Source of the DNA: an uncultured Clostridia bacterium
GTDB taxonomy: Bacteria > Bacillota > Clostridia > Oscillospirales > Ruminococcaceae
DNA length: 64,000 nt
Direction of reading: 5' to 3'
Assembly (NCBI GenBank): GCA_947625375.1
Contig: CANQOC010000009.1
Coordinates: forward strand, 1-64,000
Shown: one piece after another, positions 10,395-18,792 of the stretch
Position numbering within the stretch: position 1 is the stretch's first letter
How the letters are laid out: each line of letters begins with the position of its first letter
The notes under the pieces: generated by a model
The model's database searches: none
The model's input: only the letters and a program-made list of their open reading frames with translations
What the model was told of the DNA's origin: nothing
Position numbers and translations under genes: made by a program

Positions 10395-11201
10395 TTACCT
10401 ATGTTCCAATATATCGAGCGCTTCGGCGATTGCGCCGGAATCGCAGTTGTTCTTAAGTACAACGTCCGAGGACTTGATGACGCACTCCTGTGAATCGCAC
10501 GGGCAGAAAGAGAGGTCCGACGCTTCGAGCATCTCGAGGTCGTTGTCATAGTCCCCCGCCGCCGCGATAAAGCGGTCTTCCCATTTCATGATTCTTTTTA
10601 GCTCCGAGAGGGCGCTCCCTTTCGAGACTTCCGCCGGAAGGACTTCCAGAAACTTCGTGAACGAGCGCACAAACCTGACCTTGTCGTCGCCGTATCTTTT
10701 GACGAACTCAGTCAGCTCGTTTATGACCTCGACCTCGTCGGCGAAGAGCATTTTCGTCCACGGCTCATTTATGTCGCCGGGGTCGGAGACCTTGGTGAAG
10801 CTGATGCCTCCGAGAATGTGCTGATGCCACTTTTCGGCCGTATTCATGTGGAAGAAATAGCGGTTCGAGAAGGTGTATATCTCGGGCGAGATGTCGGGAT
10901 AGCGCTCGCGGACGTCCCCGAGTATGGTTTTTGCGATGTCGGGGAGGTCGACTTCGTAAAGCACTTGTCCTTTACAGGCGTCATAGATGACTCCGCCGTT
11001 GCAGAGAATCATCGGCGCGCCGCCGATGCTCGGGATAAAGTCGGTGACGGTGTGAAGCGGACGTCCGGACGCGATTACGAAAATCCCTCCGGCGTCGGTG
11101 TAGCGCTTTATTGCCGCGACGTCGCGCGGTGAAAGCGTTTTATCAGACATTAAAAGCGTTCCGTCGAGGTCGGAGACGAAGATTGTTTTTGATAAGTCCA
11201 T
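10395..11201 (-). CDS. HAD-superfamily phosphatase, Cof type
   Basis: A 268-residue Cof/YkrA-like HAD phosphatase. Motif I is SDLDGTLL (residues 9-16, Asp nucleophile), motif II is VIASGRP, and motif IV is AAGDYDNDLEML, a Cof-type GD.xND site. Such enzymes hydrolyse sugar phosphates or flavin/pyridoxal phosphates; the substrate cannot be read from sequence. Its ATG shares one base with the stop of the upstream pseudouridine synthase (TAATG), so the two are probably translationally coupled. Confidence 0.9.
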   Translation of the reverse strand: MDLSKTIFVSDLDGTLLMSDKTLSPRDVAAIKRYTDAGGIFVIASGRPLHTVTDFIPSIGGAPMILCNGGVIYDACKGQVLYEVDLPDIAKTILGDVRERYPDISPEIYTFSNRYFFHMNTAEKWHQHILGGISFTKVSDPGDINEPWTKMLFADEVEVINELTEFVKRYGDDKVRFVRSFTKFLEVLPAEVSKGSALSELKRIMKWEDRFIAAAGDYDNDLEMLEASDLSFCPCDSQECVIKSSDVVLKNNCDSGAIAEALDILEHR

Positions 11202-12112
11202 TATAACCTCAGTGTGTCAAGGATTTTGGCGAAATATTCGGGCAGCGGCGAGGTGAATTCAAGGTATTCGCCGGTGCACGGGTGGACGAAGCCGAGCTTC
11301 TTGGCGTGAAGGCATTGACCTTTACAGCCTTTATACGGCTTTCCGTATACGTCGTCGCCGAGAATCGGGTGACCCATATAAGCGCAGTGCACGCGAATCT
11401 GGTGCGTCCGCCCTGTTTCGAGGGTAAAGCGCATATACGAGTGTCCCCTGAGCGGTTCAATAAGGCTGTAATGCGTGACGGCATTGCGGGAATTTTGCTC
11501 GGTGACGCACATTTTCTTGCGGTCGTTTTTGTCTCTGCCGATAGGCGCATCAATCGTGCCGATGTCTTCCTTGAAGTGCCCGACACAGATTGCCTCGTAT
11601 TCGCGTGTAAAGTCATGCGCCTTTATAAGCTCGGAAAGACCAAGGTGTGCCCTGTCGCTTTTTGCGACGACCAAGAGTCCGCTCGTGTTTTTGTCGATTC
11701 GGTGGACAATCCCGGGACGGAGGACGCCGTTTATGCCGCTGAGGTTGTCTCCGAAGCGGTACATCAGCGCATTTACAAGGGTTCCGTCGGGATTTCCCGC
11801 CGCCGGGTGGACGACCATCCCCTGCGGCTTATTGACGACCGCAAGGTCGGAGTCTTCGTATACGACGTCAATCGGAATGTCCTGCGGGACGATGTCGACG
11901 CCGACGGGGTCGGGAATTTCGGCGGTGATTATGTCGCCGGCAGTGACCGTTTTATTCTTCGACACTGTAAAGCCGTTCAGCTTTACACCGCCGTCCTCTA
12001 TGATTTTGACGACGGCGGAGCGAGTCAGCTCGATTTCGTCCTGTTCCGAGAGCCACTTGTCGATACGCTTTCCGGCGTCGGACTCTTCGGCGATAAAGCT
12101 ATACCTCTCCAT
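11201..12112 (-). CDS. RluA/RluD-family 23S rRNA pseudouridine synthase
   Basis: A 303-residue protein with an N-terminal S4 RNA-binding domain (RIDKWLSEQ ... VKLNG, residues 15-50) and the RluA catalytic domain; the catalytic Asp is in HRIDKNTSGLLVVAK (near residue 140). It converts specific uridines in large-subunit rRNA, or possibly tRNA, to pseudouridine. Its placement right after lspA matches B. subtilis ylyB. The start overlaps lspA by 14 bp. Confidence 0.93.
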   Translation of the reverse strand: MERYSFIAEESDAGKRIDKWLSEQDEIELTRSAVVKIIEDGGVKLNGFTVSKNKTVTAGDIITAEIPDPVGVDIVPQDIPIDVVYEDSDLAVVNKPQGMVVHPAAGNPDGTLVNALMYRFGDNLSGINGVLRPGIVHRIDKNTSGLLVVAKSDRAHLGLSELIKAHDFTREYEAICVGHFKEDIGTIDAPIGRDKNDRKKMCVTEQNSRNAVTHYSLIEPLRGHSYMRFTLETGRTHQIRVHCAYMGHPILGDDVYGKPYKGCKGQCLHAKKLGFVHPCTGEYLEFTSPLPEYFAKILDTLRL

Positions 12113-12665
12113 CGGTGTTTTCGGGCGATTTCTTATTCTGTGCGGCGGCTTTTTTCAGCTTCGACGACTTTATTTCCTCGACGATAACGGCAACGCAGAA
12201 CAGGACCGCCCCGACTGTCACGCAGCAGTCGGCAAAATTGAAGACCGGAAAGTCGATGAAGTCGAGCTTTATATAGTCGATGACGCCGGGGAAAGCGTCA
12301 GTCCCCTCAATCAACATTCTGAACCTGTCGATGAGGTTCCCGAAGCCGCCTGCGGCGATAAAGCTTAGCGCCAGAAGCTCGGTTTTTCCGATTGTGCGCC
12401 GCTTTATCACAAGGTAGACGATAATCGCGATGAGAATGACCGACGTCAGGGCAATCAGAAAGACCGTTTTTCCGCCGAGAATACTCCAGCCGGCGCCGTT
12501 GTTGCGGATATGGGTGATGCTGAAAATCCCAAAGTCGCCGATTCCGACGTTGATATAGCTTCTTATCGCGCCGGCCGACATCGGAAACGCCCCGACAATC
12601 CAAAGCTTTAAAAGCTGGTCAAGCGCGACAAGCGCCGCCATGAGTATGAACGAAAGAATCAGCAT
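12099..12665 (-). CDS. lspA: Lipoprotein signal peptidase LspA
   Basis: A 188-residue signal peptidase II, the aspartic membrane protease that removes signal peptides from prolipoproteins. Four transmembrane segments and both catalytic aspartates are visible: GNLIDRF (Asp113) and FNFADCCVT (Asp146). There is a charged cytoplasmic tail with KKSPEN. Lipoproteins it would process are encoded at 51.7 and 55.3 kb. It sits 3 bp after ileS, a conserved neighbour. Confidence 0.95.
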   Translation of the reverse strand: MLILSFILMAALVALDQLLKLWIVGAFPMSAGAIRSYINVGIGDFGIFSITHIRNNGAGWSILGGKTVFLIALTSVILIAIIVYLVIKRRTIGKTELLALSFIAAGGFGNLIDRFRMLIEGTDAFPGVIDYIKLDFIDFPVFNFADCCVTVGAVLFCVAVIVEEIKSSKLKKAAAQNKKSPENTDGEV

Positions 12666-12668
12666 GGT

Positions 12669-15452
12669 TTATTCCGCCGAGACGGTCGCGGCGCATCTGT
12701 CGCAGAGGGTCGGGTGCTCGGCGCACTTTCCGACGGTGTCGGAATACGTCCAGCAGCGCTCGCACTTTTCGCCCTCGGCGCGGCTGACCTCGACCTCGCC
12801 GGTCTCGTCAGCTTTAATGAGCTCGACCTTCGAGACGATAAAGATGTCCTTCAAAGCCTTTTCTGCCGAAGCGGCATCGCCGCGGGTGATTGTTTCATAG
12901 TCGGCGGCGGAGAGCGAGACCTTTACAGCGGCCTCGAGCGACGAGCCGATGACCTTGTCGGCGCGCTTTACCTCGAGCGCCTTCTTGACGCTGTCCCTTA
13001 CGTTCACGATGAGGTCCCAGCGGGCGACGAATTCGTCGCTGTACGAAAGACCCGAAGTCTTCGGCATGTCGTTGAGGAAAACGCTCTCGGTGTTGTCGGA
13101 GGCGCGGTGAGGGATATATTTCCAGATTTCGTCCGCAGTGAACGGGATAATCGGGGCAATCAGCCTTGCGAGCGCAGAGAGGACGATATACATCGCGGTC
13201 TGTGCCGAGCGGCGCTGTTCGCTCTTCGGAGGTTCACAGTAGAGTCTGTCCTTGATGACGTCGAGATAGAAATTCGACATATCGACGACGCAGAAATTGT
13301 GAATCGACTTGAACACAATGTGGAAGTCAAAGGCGTTATAAGCCTCGTCTGTCTTCTGAATGAGCTTGTCAAGCCGCATTATCGCCCACTTGTCGAGCTC
13401 GGTGAGCTTTTCGAGCGGGACGGCGTCGGTGTCGAAATTGAATCCGCCCTGATTCGAGATGTTGCCGAGGATATATCTTGCAGTGTTGCGTACCTTTTTA
13501 TATGCCTCGGAAAGCTGTCCGAGAATCTCTTTCGAGATGCGGATATCCGAGTGATAGTCGCTCGAGGCGACCCAGAGGCGGAGAATGTCGGCGCCGTATT
13601 TGTCATAAATCTCGGACGGCTCGATGCCGTTTCCGAGCGACTTGTGCATCGTCTTCCCCTGTCCGTCTACAACCCAGCCATGTGTGCAGACGGCCTTATA
13701 CGGCGCGCAGCCTTTGAACGCGACAGACGTCAGCAGCGAGGACTGGAACCAGCCTCTGTACTGGTCCGCGCCCTCTAAATAGAGGTCGGCGGGAGAGCTT
13801 AGACCCTCGCGCTGGTCGAGAACGGCGGTATGAGTGACTCCCGAGTCGAACCAGACGTCGAGAATGTCCTTTTCCTTCTCGAATTCGGTGCAGCCGCACT
13901 CGCACTTGAGGTCGGGGAGGAACTCCTTCGCCTCATGCGCCCACCAAGCGTCGGACCCCTCTTTCCTGAAGAGGTCGGATATCGCCTTGATGGTGTAGTC
14001 GTTTATAATCGCCTTGCGGCAGCTCTTGCAGTATACAATCGGAATCGGGACGCCCCAAGTCCTCTGGCGGGAAATGCACCAGTCGGAGCGGTCGCGGACC
14101 ATTCCCTTTATTCTCTCTTCGCCCCACTCGGGTATCCACTTTACGCCCTCGATGGCCTTTATTGCCTCGTCCTTGATGCTGTCGACGGAACAGAACCACT
14201 GCTCGGTAGCTCTGAAGAGAATCGGCGACTTGCAGCGCCAGCAGTGCGGGTATTGGTGGGTAATTTTTTCGGTCGCGAAGAGCGAGCCGGTCTCGGACAT
14301 ATGCTTCGCGATGACCTTGTTTGCGTCGTCGGTCTTAAGTCCGGCGAAAATTCCGGATTCTTCGGTCAAGACGCCCTTTCCGTCGACTCCGACGACGATT
14401 CCGACGTTGTATTTGTTGCCGATTTCAAAGTCGTCGACGCCGTAGCCGGGGGCGGTGTGTACACAGCCGGTACCGCTGTCAAGAGTGACGTGGTCACCGA
14501 CGATTACAAGCGATGTGCGCGGCATGAACGGGTGCTGCGCGGTGCAGTATTCGAGCTCCTTGCCGGTGAACGAGCCGACGGTGGTGTATTCTTCGATACC
14601 CGCGGCCTTCATGGTCGGCTCGATAAGCTCGCGCGCCATGATGTAGTTTTCTCCGTTTGCCTGAACCACTGTGTATTCATAATCGGGACCGAGGCAGATT
14701 GCGAGGTTGCCGGGGAGGGTCCATGTGGTGGTCGTCCAGATTACGAAATACGTCTTATCGAGGTCGATTCCGAGATTCGAGAGGACTCCCCTGTCGTCCG
14801 CGACCTTGAACTTGACGTATACCGAATAACAGGGGTCGTCCTGATATTCGATTTCCGCCTCGGCGAGCGCAGTCTGACAGTCGGGGCACCAATATACCGG
14901 CTTAAGTCCCTTATAGATGAAGCCTTTTTTCGCCATTTCGCCGAAGACCTCAATCTGTCTTGCCTCGAATTCGGGTTTAAGGGTCAGATAAGGGTCCTTG
15001 AAGTCTCCGAGGACTCCGAGGCGCATGAACTGGTCCCTCTGGGAAGAAACATACGAAAGTGCGAACTCGCGGCAGTGCTTCCTCAGCTCCAGCGGAGGGA
15101 TAGCGCCGTTTTCGACGCCGATTGCCTTCATCGCTTTAAGCTCGGTGGGAAGTCCGTGCGTATCCCAGCCGGGCACATAATGAGAGCAATAACCGCTCAT
15201 ATTCTTCTGCTTCACGATGATGTCCTTAAGGACCTTATTAAGCGCGGTCCCGAGGTGAATGTCACCGTTGGCATAGGGAGGACCGTCGTGAAGAATATAT
15301 GTCGGCTTGCCCTCGTTTCTTTTCAGTATCTTTTCGTAAAGACCGCTCTCCTCCCAGTCCTTGACCATGACCGGCTCTTTCGAGGGGAGGTTCCCCCTCA
15401 TGGGATAGTCGGTCTCGGGGAGGTTGAGGGTCTTGTTATAGTCCTGTGGCAT
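12669..15452 (-). CDS. ileS: Isoleucyl-tRNA synthetase
   Basis: A 927-residue class I synthetase with a full domain set: HIGH-type motif GDIHLGTALNK (near residue 65), CP1 editing domain, a KMSKS-loop variant reading KTMHKSLGN (near 600), anticodon-binding domain, and a C-terminal zinc site CERCW ... CDRCA. It charges tRNA(Ile) and edits valine. It is the bacterial type (IleS1-like, divIVA-ileS-lspA order). The 31-bp gap from divIVA leaves no room for an isoleucine T-box, so it is probably transcribed with divIVA. Confidence 0.97.
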   Translation of the reverse strand: MPQDYNKTLNLPETDYPMRGNLPSKEPVMVKDWEESGLYEKILKRNEGKPTYILHDGPPYANGDIHLGTALNKVLKDIIVKQKNMSGYCSHYVPGWDTHGLPTELKAMKAIGVENGAIPPLELRKHCREFALSYVSSQRDQFMRLGVLGDFKDPYLTLKPEFEARQIEVFGEMAKKGFIYKGLKPVYWCPDCQTALAEAEIEYQDDPCYSVYVKFKVADDRGVLSNLGIDLDKTYFVIWTTTTWTLPGNLAICLGPDYEYTVVQANGENYIMARELIEPTMKAAGIEEYTTVGSFTGKELEYCTAQHPFMPRTSLVIVGDHVTLDSGTGCVHTAPGYGVDDFEIGNKYNVGIVVGVDGKGVLTEESGIFAGLKTDDANKVIAKHMSETGSLFATEKITHQYPHCWRCKSPILFRATEQWFCSVDSIKDEAIKAIEGVKWIPEWGEERIKGMVRDRSDWCISRQRTWGVPIPIVYCKSCRKAIINDYTIKAISDLFRKEGSDAWWAHEAKEFLPDLKCECGCTEFEKEKDILDVWFDSGVTHTAVLDQREGLSSPADLYLEGADQYRGWFQSSLLTSVAFKGCAPYKAVCTHGWVVDGQGKTMHKSLGNGIEPSEIYDKYGADILRLWVASSDYHSDIRISKEILGQLSEAYKKVRNTARYILGNISNQGGFNFDTDAVPLEKLTELDKWAIMRLDKLIQKTDEAYNAFDFHIVFKSIHNFCVVDMSNFYLDVIKDRLYCEPPKSEQRRSAQTAMYIVLSALARLIAPIIPFTADEIWKYIPHRASDNTESVFLNDMPKTSGLSYSDEFVARWDLIVNVRDSVKKALEVKRADKVIGSSLEAAVKVSLSAADYETITRGDAASAEKALKDIFIVSKVELIKADETGEVEVSRAEGEKCERCWTYSDTVGKCAEHPTLCDRCAATVSAE

Positions 15453-15483
15453 CTGTCACAAGTCTCCTTTCGTCGTTACTGTA

Positions 15484-16221
15484 TCAGTTGTGATTATTCT
15501 GTCCGAACTTAAGCTCGTCGGCAGAATAGTTTTGTCTCTTAAAGCCTTGGAACGCAAAGCCTTGGTCAAGCTTCGGCTCCTTCTTCTCTTCTTTTACCGC
15601 AGGCTCCGGCTTTTCTTCGGGAACAGGCTCGGGAGCAGGCTGAGGCTCGGTGTTCAGAATCGTCTCAATCTGTTCATCGGTCAGCTCGGGAAGCGACACC
15701 GCAAGCTTGGTCTGTTCCTCAAGGATAAGTATGAGCTTTCTCTTGAAGTCGGTGACTTCTTTTTTAAGGGAATTGAGCTTTTCCTCTTCCATCTCGCGGC
15801 GGGTCTTCGACGCAGCCTGTACGGCTTCGAGCTTTTCGTTCTCCGCTCTTATTGCGGCATATATCTTTTCGACCTCGGAGTGCTTAAGTGCGTCCGAGTC
15901 CCTTTGAATGTCGGAAAGAATTGAATCGCGCTTTGCCTGTGCCTCGCCGACAATCTTTTCGGCCTCGGCCTTTGCGTCGGCGATAATCTTATTGCCCTGT
16001 TTCTGTGCGACAAGAAGTGCGTCGCGAATGGCGTCGGCGTCGTTGCGGTACTCGTTGATTTTTTCGACAAGCTTTACAATCTTTGCTTCGTTCTCTTCCT
16101 TGTCCTTGACCTCTTTTGCATAGGCAATGGCGACTTCGCGAAGATACTCTTCAACCTCGTCCGGCTTATAACCGCCGGCAGACTTGGAAAACTTTCTTGT
16201 GGAAATTTCCTGCGGATTCAT
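15484..16221 (-). CDS. divIVA: DivIVA-family cell division/polarity protein
   Basis: A 245-residue DivIVA homologue: N-terminal lipid-binding domain (MNPQEISTRKFSKSAGGYKPDEVEEYL), long coiled coil (about 35-165), then a Pro/Glu-rich linker (EPQPAPEPVPEEKPEP) and a short basic tail. It targets negatively curved membranes at septa and poles. I used the ATG at 16221 because AGGAGG is 7-8 nt upstream; an upstream in-frame extension of 46 residues has no homology. Operon with ylmH and sepF. Confidence 0.93.
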   Translation of the reverse strand: MNPQEISTRKFSKSAGGYKPDEVEEYLREVAIAYAKEVKDKEENEAKIVKLVEKINEYRNDADAIRDALLVAQKQGNKIIADAKAEAEKIVGEAQAKRDSILSDIQRDSDALKHSEVEKIYAAIRAENEKLEAVQAASKTRREMEEEKLNSLKKEVTDFKRKLILILEEQTKLAVSLPELTDEQIETILNTEPQPAPEPVPEEKPEPAVKEEKKEPKLDQGFAFQGFKRQNYSADELKFGQNNHN

Positions 16222-16246
16222 AGTGTGGACCTCCTCATAATTGTAA

Positions 16247-17005
16247 TCATATAAATTTATGCAAAGTGATGAATATTCTTCCTTTTTTCGACTGTGTCCC
16301 GACCTCGTAAAGCTCGAACTTTCCGAAGCCGCGTGCCGATATCCTGTCCCCTTCTTCAACTCTGTCGTCCGGACTGTATGTCATCACCCGATTGTGAAGC
16401 ACTCCCTTTGTGCGGATAAGCTCGGCGGCCTTTTCGCGGGATATCCGAAGGCCGTCCGACACGACCGAATCGAGCCGAAGCGACGCGACCGTCGTCTTTA
16501 TCTCGTCAAACTCCTGAACCGGAATGTCGGCGTCGGAGAAGTCCTCGGTGACCCAAACGCCGCACTTTCCGACGCGGGTCATCTCTTTTACCGGTCCGAG
16601 CGCGGTATTCATCACAAAAACGGCGGTTCTCGTCTTTCCGACAAGAATGTCGCCGAAAAGCTCGCGCTTAACGCCGAGGGCCATAAGGCTCCCTAAAAAG
16701 TCACGGTGACAGAGATTCGAGCCGACGCGGTAATTAAAGACAGCGGCGGAGAAGGGAATACAGCTTAAAAGACTATCCCCGTCGCCGAATGCGAGAACCT
16801 TGCGCTCGGCAGAGGGATAACCCCCGAATGAATCAAATCGGCCTCCCCATTCCGACTTCAAGGCAGCCTCGCAGATAGCGAGCTGCCTGTCGTCAAGAAA
16901 GGTCGAATACAGCGGCCGATAACTTTGTTCGCTTCGTTTGGCGATGTCGAGAATATGCCGCACAAGGAGCCTGTCCTCCTCGTCGGCGGGAACGGCAGGC
17001 CTCAC
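16247..17005 (-). CDS. ylmH: YlmH-type S4-domain RNA-binding protein
   Basis: A 252-residue YlmH homologue: N-terminal YlmH domain and C-terminal S4 domain (about 180-250). Family members sit next to sepF and divIVA in the division cluster; B. subtilis YlmH binds ribosomes and has been linked to ribosome-associated quality control. GTG start at 17005, 3 bp after sepF; a GTG at 16963 has a GAGGAGG upstream but would cut into the conserved EEDRLLVRHIL segment. Confidence 0.9.
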   Translation of the reverse strand: MRPAVPADEEDRLLVRHILDIAKRSEQSYRPLYSTFLDDRQLAICEAALKSEWGGRFDSFGGYPSAERKVLAFGDGDSLLSCIPFSAAVFNYRVGSNLCHRDFLGSLMALGVKRELFGDILVGKTRTAVFVMNTALGPVKEMTRVGKCGVWVTEDFSDADIPVQEFDEIKTTVASLRLDSVVSDGLRISREKAAELIRTKGVLHNRVMTYSPDDRVEEGDRISARGFGKFELYEVGTQSKKGRIFITLHKFI

Positions 17006-17008
17006 TCT

Positions 17009-17431
17009 TTAAAAGCTGTAGCCGTTGTTTTCGAGCTCGCTCATAAGGTCGACGCCGCTGAACCCGACATTTTTGGGCATGATGACAAAGGTCTTCTGTG
17101 CGGTCATCTTGATGGTGGCGTCGTTGGCGTATGCGACACCGGACAGGAAGTCCATGATGCGCTTGGCGTCGTCGGCCCTGACCTGTTCAAGATTGAGAAG
17201 AACCGTCTTCTGGTGATTGAGGTCGTCACCGATAGACTTTACTTCCGAGAAGTCGGTCGGGCGGGCAAGCACAATCTGCACGGTCGCGGGGGTGGTAATC
17301 TTCACCTCGCGGTTGCGGCGCTCTTCGGCGACATCGACTGTCTGTGCGGTATCGTCATAGAGAGGCTGATACTCGGTGTCTTCTTCCTCTTCGCCCAGAA
17401 CGAATTTCTTTACAGAATCTACAAAGCTCAT
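17009..17431 (-). CDS. sepF: Cell division protein SepF
   Basis: A 140-residue SepF: N-terminal amphipathic membrane-binding region (SFVDSVKKFVLG), acidic linker, and the SepF/DUF552 fold with NLEQVRADDAKRIMDFLSG. It tethers FtsZ to the membrane and organises the Z-ring. First gene of sepF-ylmH-divIVA-ileS, with a consensus-like promoter 65 bp upstream. The yggS gene that usually precedes sepF is not here. Confidence 0.95.
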   Translation of the reverse strand: MSFVDSVKKFVLGEEEEDTEYQPLYDDTAQTVDVAEERRNREVKITTPATVQIVLARPTDFSEVKSIGDDLNHQKTVLLNLEQVRADDAKRIMDFLSGVAYANDATIKMTAQKTFVIMPKNVGFSGVDLMSELENNGYSF

Positions 17432-17473
17432 AATAATCCTCCATCTTCATCTTTTATCTTAAGAAATCAAGAT

Positions 17474-17500
17474 ATAATAAATCCATCATGTATTTATTAT
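17474..17500. repeat. 9-bp inverted repeat overlapping the sepF -10 element
   Basis: ATAATAAAT (17474-17482) and ATTTATTAT (17492-17500) are perfect inverse copies separated by 9 nt. The right arm overlaps the -10 hexamer of the sepF promoter, a typical place for a repressor operator. AT-rich chance symmetry cannot be excluded. Confidence 0.45.
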
Positions 17501-17524
17501 CGTATATTTGCGCTCAGTTGTCAA
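17496..17524 (-). promoter_or_regulatory. Sigma-A promoter of sepF operon
   Basis: On the minus strand, TTGACA (17519-17524), a 17-bp spacer and GATAAT (17496-17501) stand 65 bp before the sepF ATG. The -35 is perfect and the -10 has five of six bases. This promoter would drive sepF, ylmH, divIVA and probably ileS-lspA. Confidence 0.8.
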
Positions 17525-17550
17525 GCGTTTAGCGGGATTTTTTATCAAAA

Positions 17551-18792
17551 TTATGCCGTATCCTCGGCAGGCTCAGGCTCCATAGCCGATATCGGGTCGA
17601 TTACGATGCGGTCATAGAGGTTCAGATAGTCGTCATCGGCGGTGTTTTCCGACAAAACGTAGTCATCGCCCTCGTATATGACGTCGAGCTTTTTGAATTC
17701 AAGCTTTTCGCCGACCATCACATAAACGCCCTTTTCGCCGTTAAGGAACCGAATCGCGACCCTCGGCGCCCTTATTCCCGTCTCTTCGACGAAGGTCAGC
17801 TCGACGTCGGCGACGCGGGTCCTCGCGAGCTCGCTGTCAAGCTCGTCGCAGCTTATGACGATAATCGCCTCGTTGCCGTTTCCGGTCGGAGTGATGCTTT
17901 CGACGTATACATCATGGGTCTTCTCGGACGAATCCACCGAAAACTTAAGCGTTTCGTTGACAAAGTACCTGTCCGCGGTGTCGATAACTCCCACCATCTT
18001 CCATTCATACCCGCTGAAGACCTTTCCGACGGCGTTGTTCTGCGACTCGGTGGTCTTGTCGGGATGCTCGATAATTGCCTTGATGTCGTCGACGGTCATA
18101 TTGCCGATGTTTTCAATCTTAAGCTCGTTTTCGTATCCGTCGACGACCGAGGTGAAGTATCCGGCGCTGGTGGTCGTAATCGTCGCGATAGGCTCTTTGA
18201 GCGCGGCGTTGAGGTTGTCGAGCTCGCCCGAAAGCTTTTCGATTCGCTCAAGATAGTCGCTCTCGACGTTCGACGCGATGTTATATATGTTCATCAGCTT
18301 AAGCATTTCGAGGCTGTCGTCATAGACGTTGCCAAGCTCCCCTTCCGTGAGATTCAGAAGGAGGTTTTTATAGCTCTCCGCCACCTGTTTGTTGATGAAC
18401 TCCGGCTGTGCATAGTCGGTTGTGCCGGGGTCCTGTGCCCTTCTGAGATTTTCAAGCTCTTCGGTGAGGCGCTCGATTCGGTAGCGGTTGAACACCTGTG
18501 TATACGAGTCGTAAATCCGCGCGATTGTCGAGTCCTTCGACAGCCTTGCGCCGTCGCTGACCGAATAGTTCATCACCCCGTCGTTGAGGTGCTGGGAATA
18601 GATGACCGTTTCGTCGCGGACAATCACGCCGGTAAAGCTGATGCTCTCTTTACAGGTATAAAGGACCGCGTCCTGTGTGTTCTCGCTGCCGTGAACGCTG
18701 AGGTATATCTGTGACGCAATCAGCGCGAACACGCAGAGGGCGATGACCGCCATCAAAAGGGCGTCGCGCAGTCTTCTAAGGCGTATATTCAT
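17551..18792 (-). CDS. HlyD-like envelope protein (membrane-fusion/adaptor type)
   Basis: A 413-residue protein with a short cytoplasmic N-terminus, one transmembrane segment (about 12-32) and a large external region: a barrel-sandwich/lipoyl-like half (VIRDETVI ... YSVSDGARLSKDSTIARIY), a central coiled coil (about 108-215), and a C-terminal return. This layout is that of HlyD/RND-type periplasmic adaptors. Clostridial homologues recur beside sepF/ylmH, suggesting an envelope role linked to division, but no transporter partner is encoded nearby. Function not known. Directly follows miaA with no gap. Confidence 0.72.
   Translation of the reverse strand: MNIRLRRLRDALLMAVIALCVFALIASQIYLSVHGSENTQDAVLYTCKESISFTGVIVRDETVIYSQHLNDGVMNYSVSDGARLSKDSTIARIYDSYTQVFNRYRIERLTEELENLRRAQDPGTTDYAQPEFINKQVAESYKNLLLNLTEGELGNVYDDSLEMLKLMNIYNIASNVESDYLERIEKLSGELDNLNAALKEPIATITTTSAGYFTSVVDGYENELKIENIGNMTVDDIKAIIEHPDKTTESQNNAVGKVFSGYEWKMVGVIDTADRYFVNETLKFSVDSSEKTHDVYVESITPTGNGNEAIIVISCDELDSELARTRVADVELTFVEETGIRAPRVAIRFLNGEKGVYVMVGEKLEFKKLDVIYEGDDYVLSENTADDDYLNLYDRIVIDPISAMEPEPAEDTA

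Noticed and set aside
13830..15512. 560-codon open frame opposite ileS
   Set aside because: It lies wholly antisense to a clearly functional synthetase and has no domain or ribosome site. Long antisense frames are common here because of strong codon bias.
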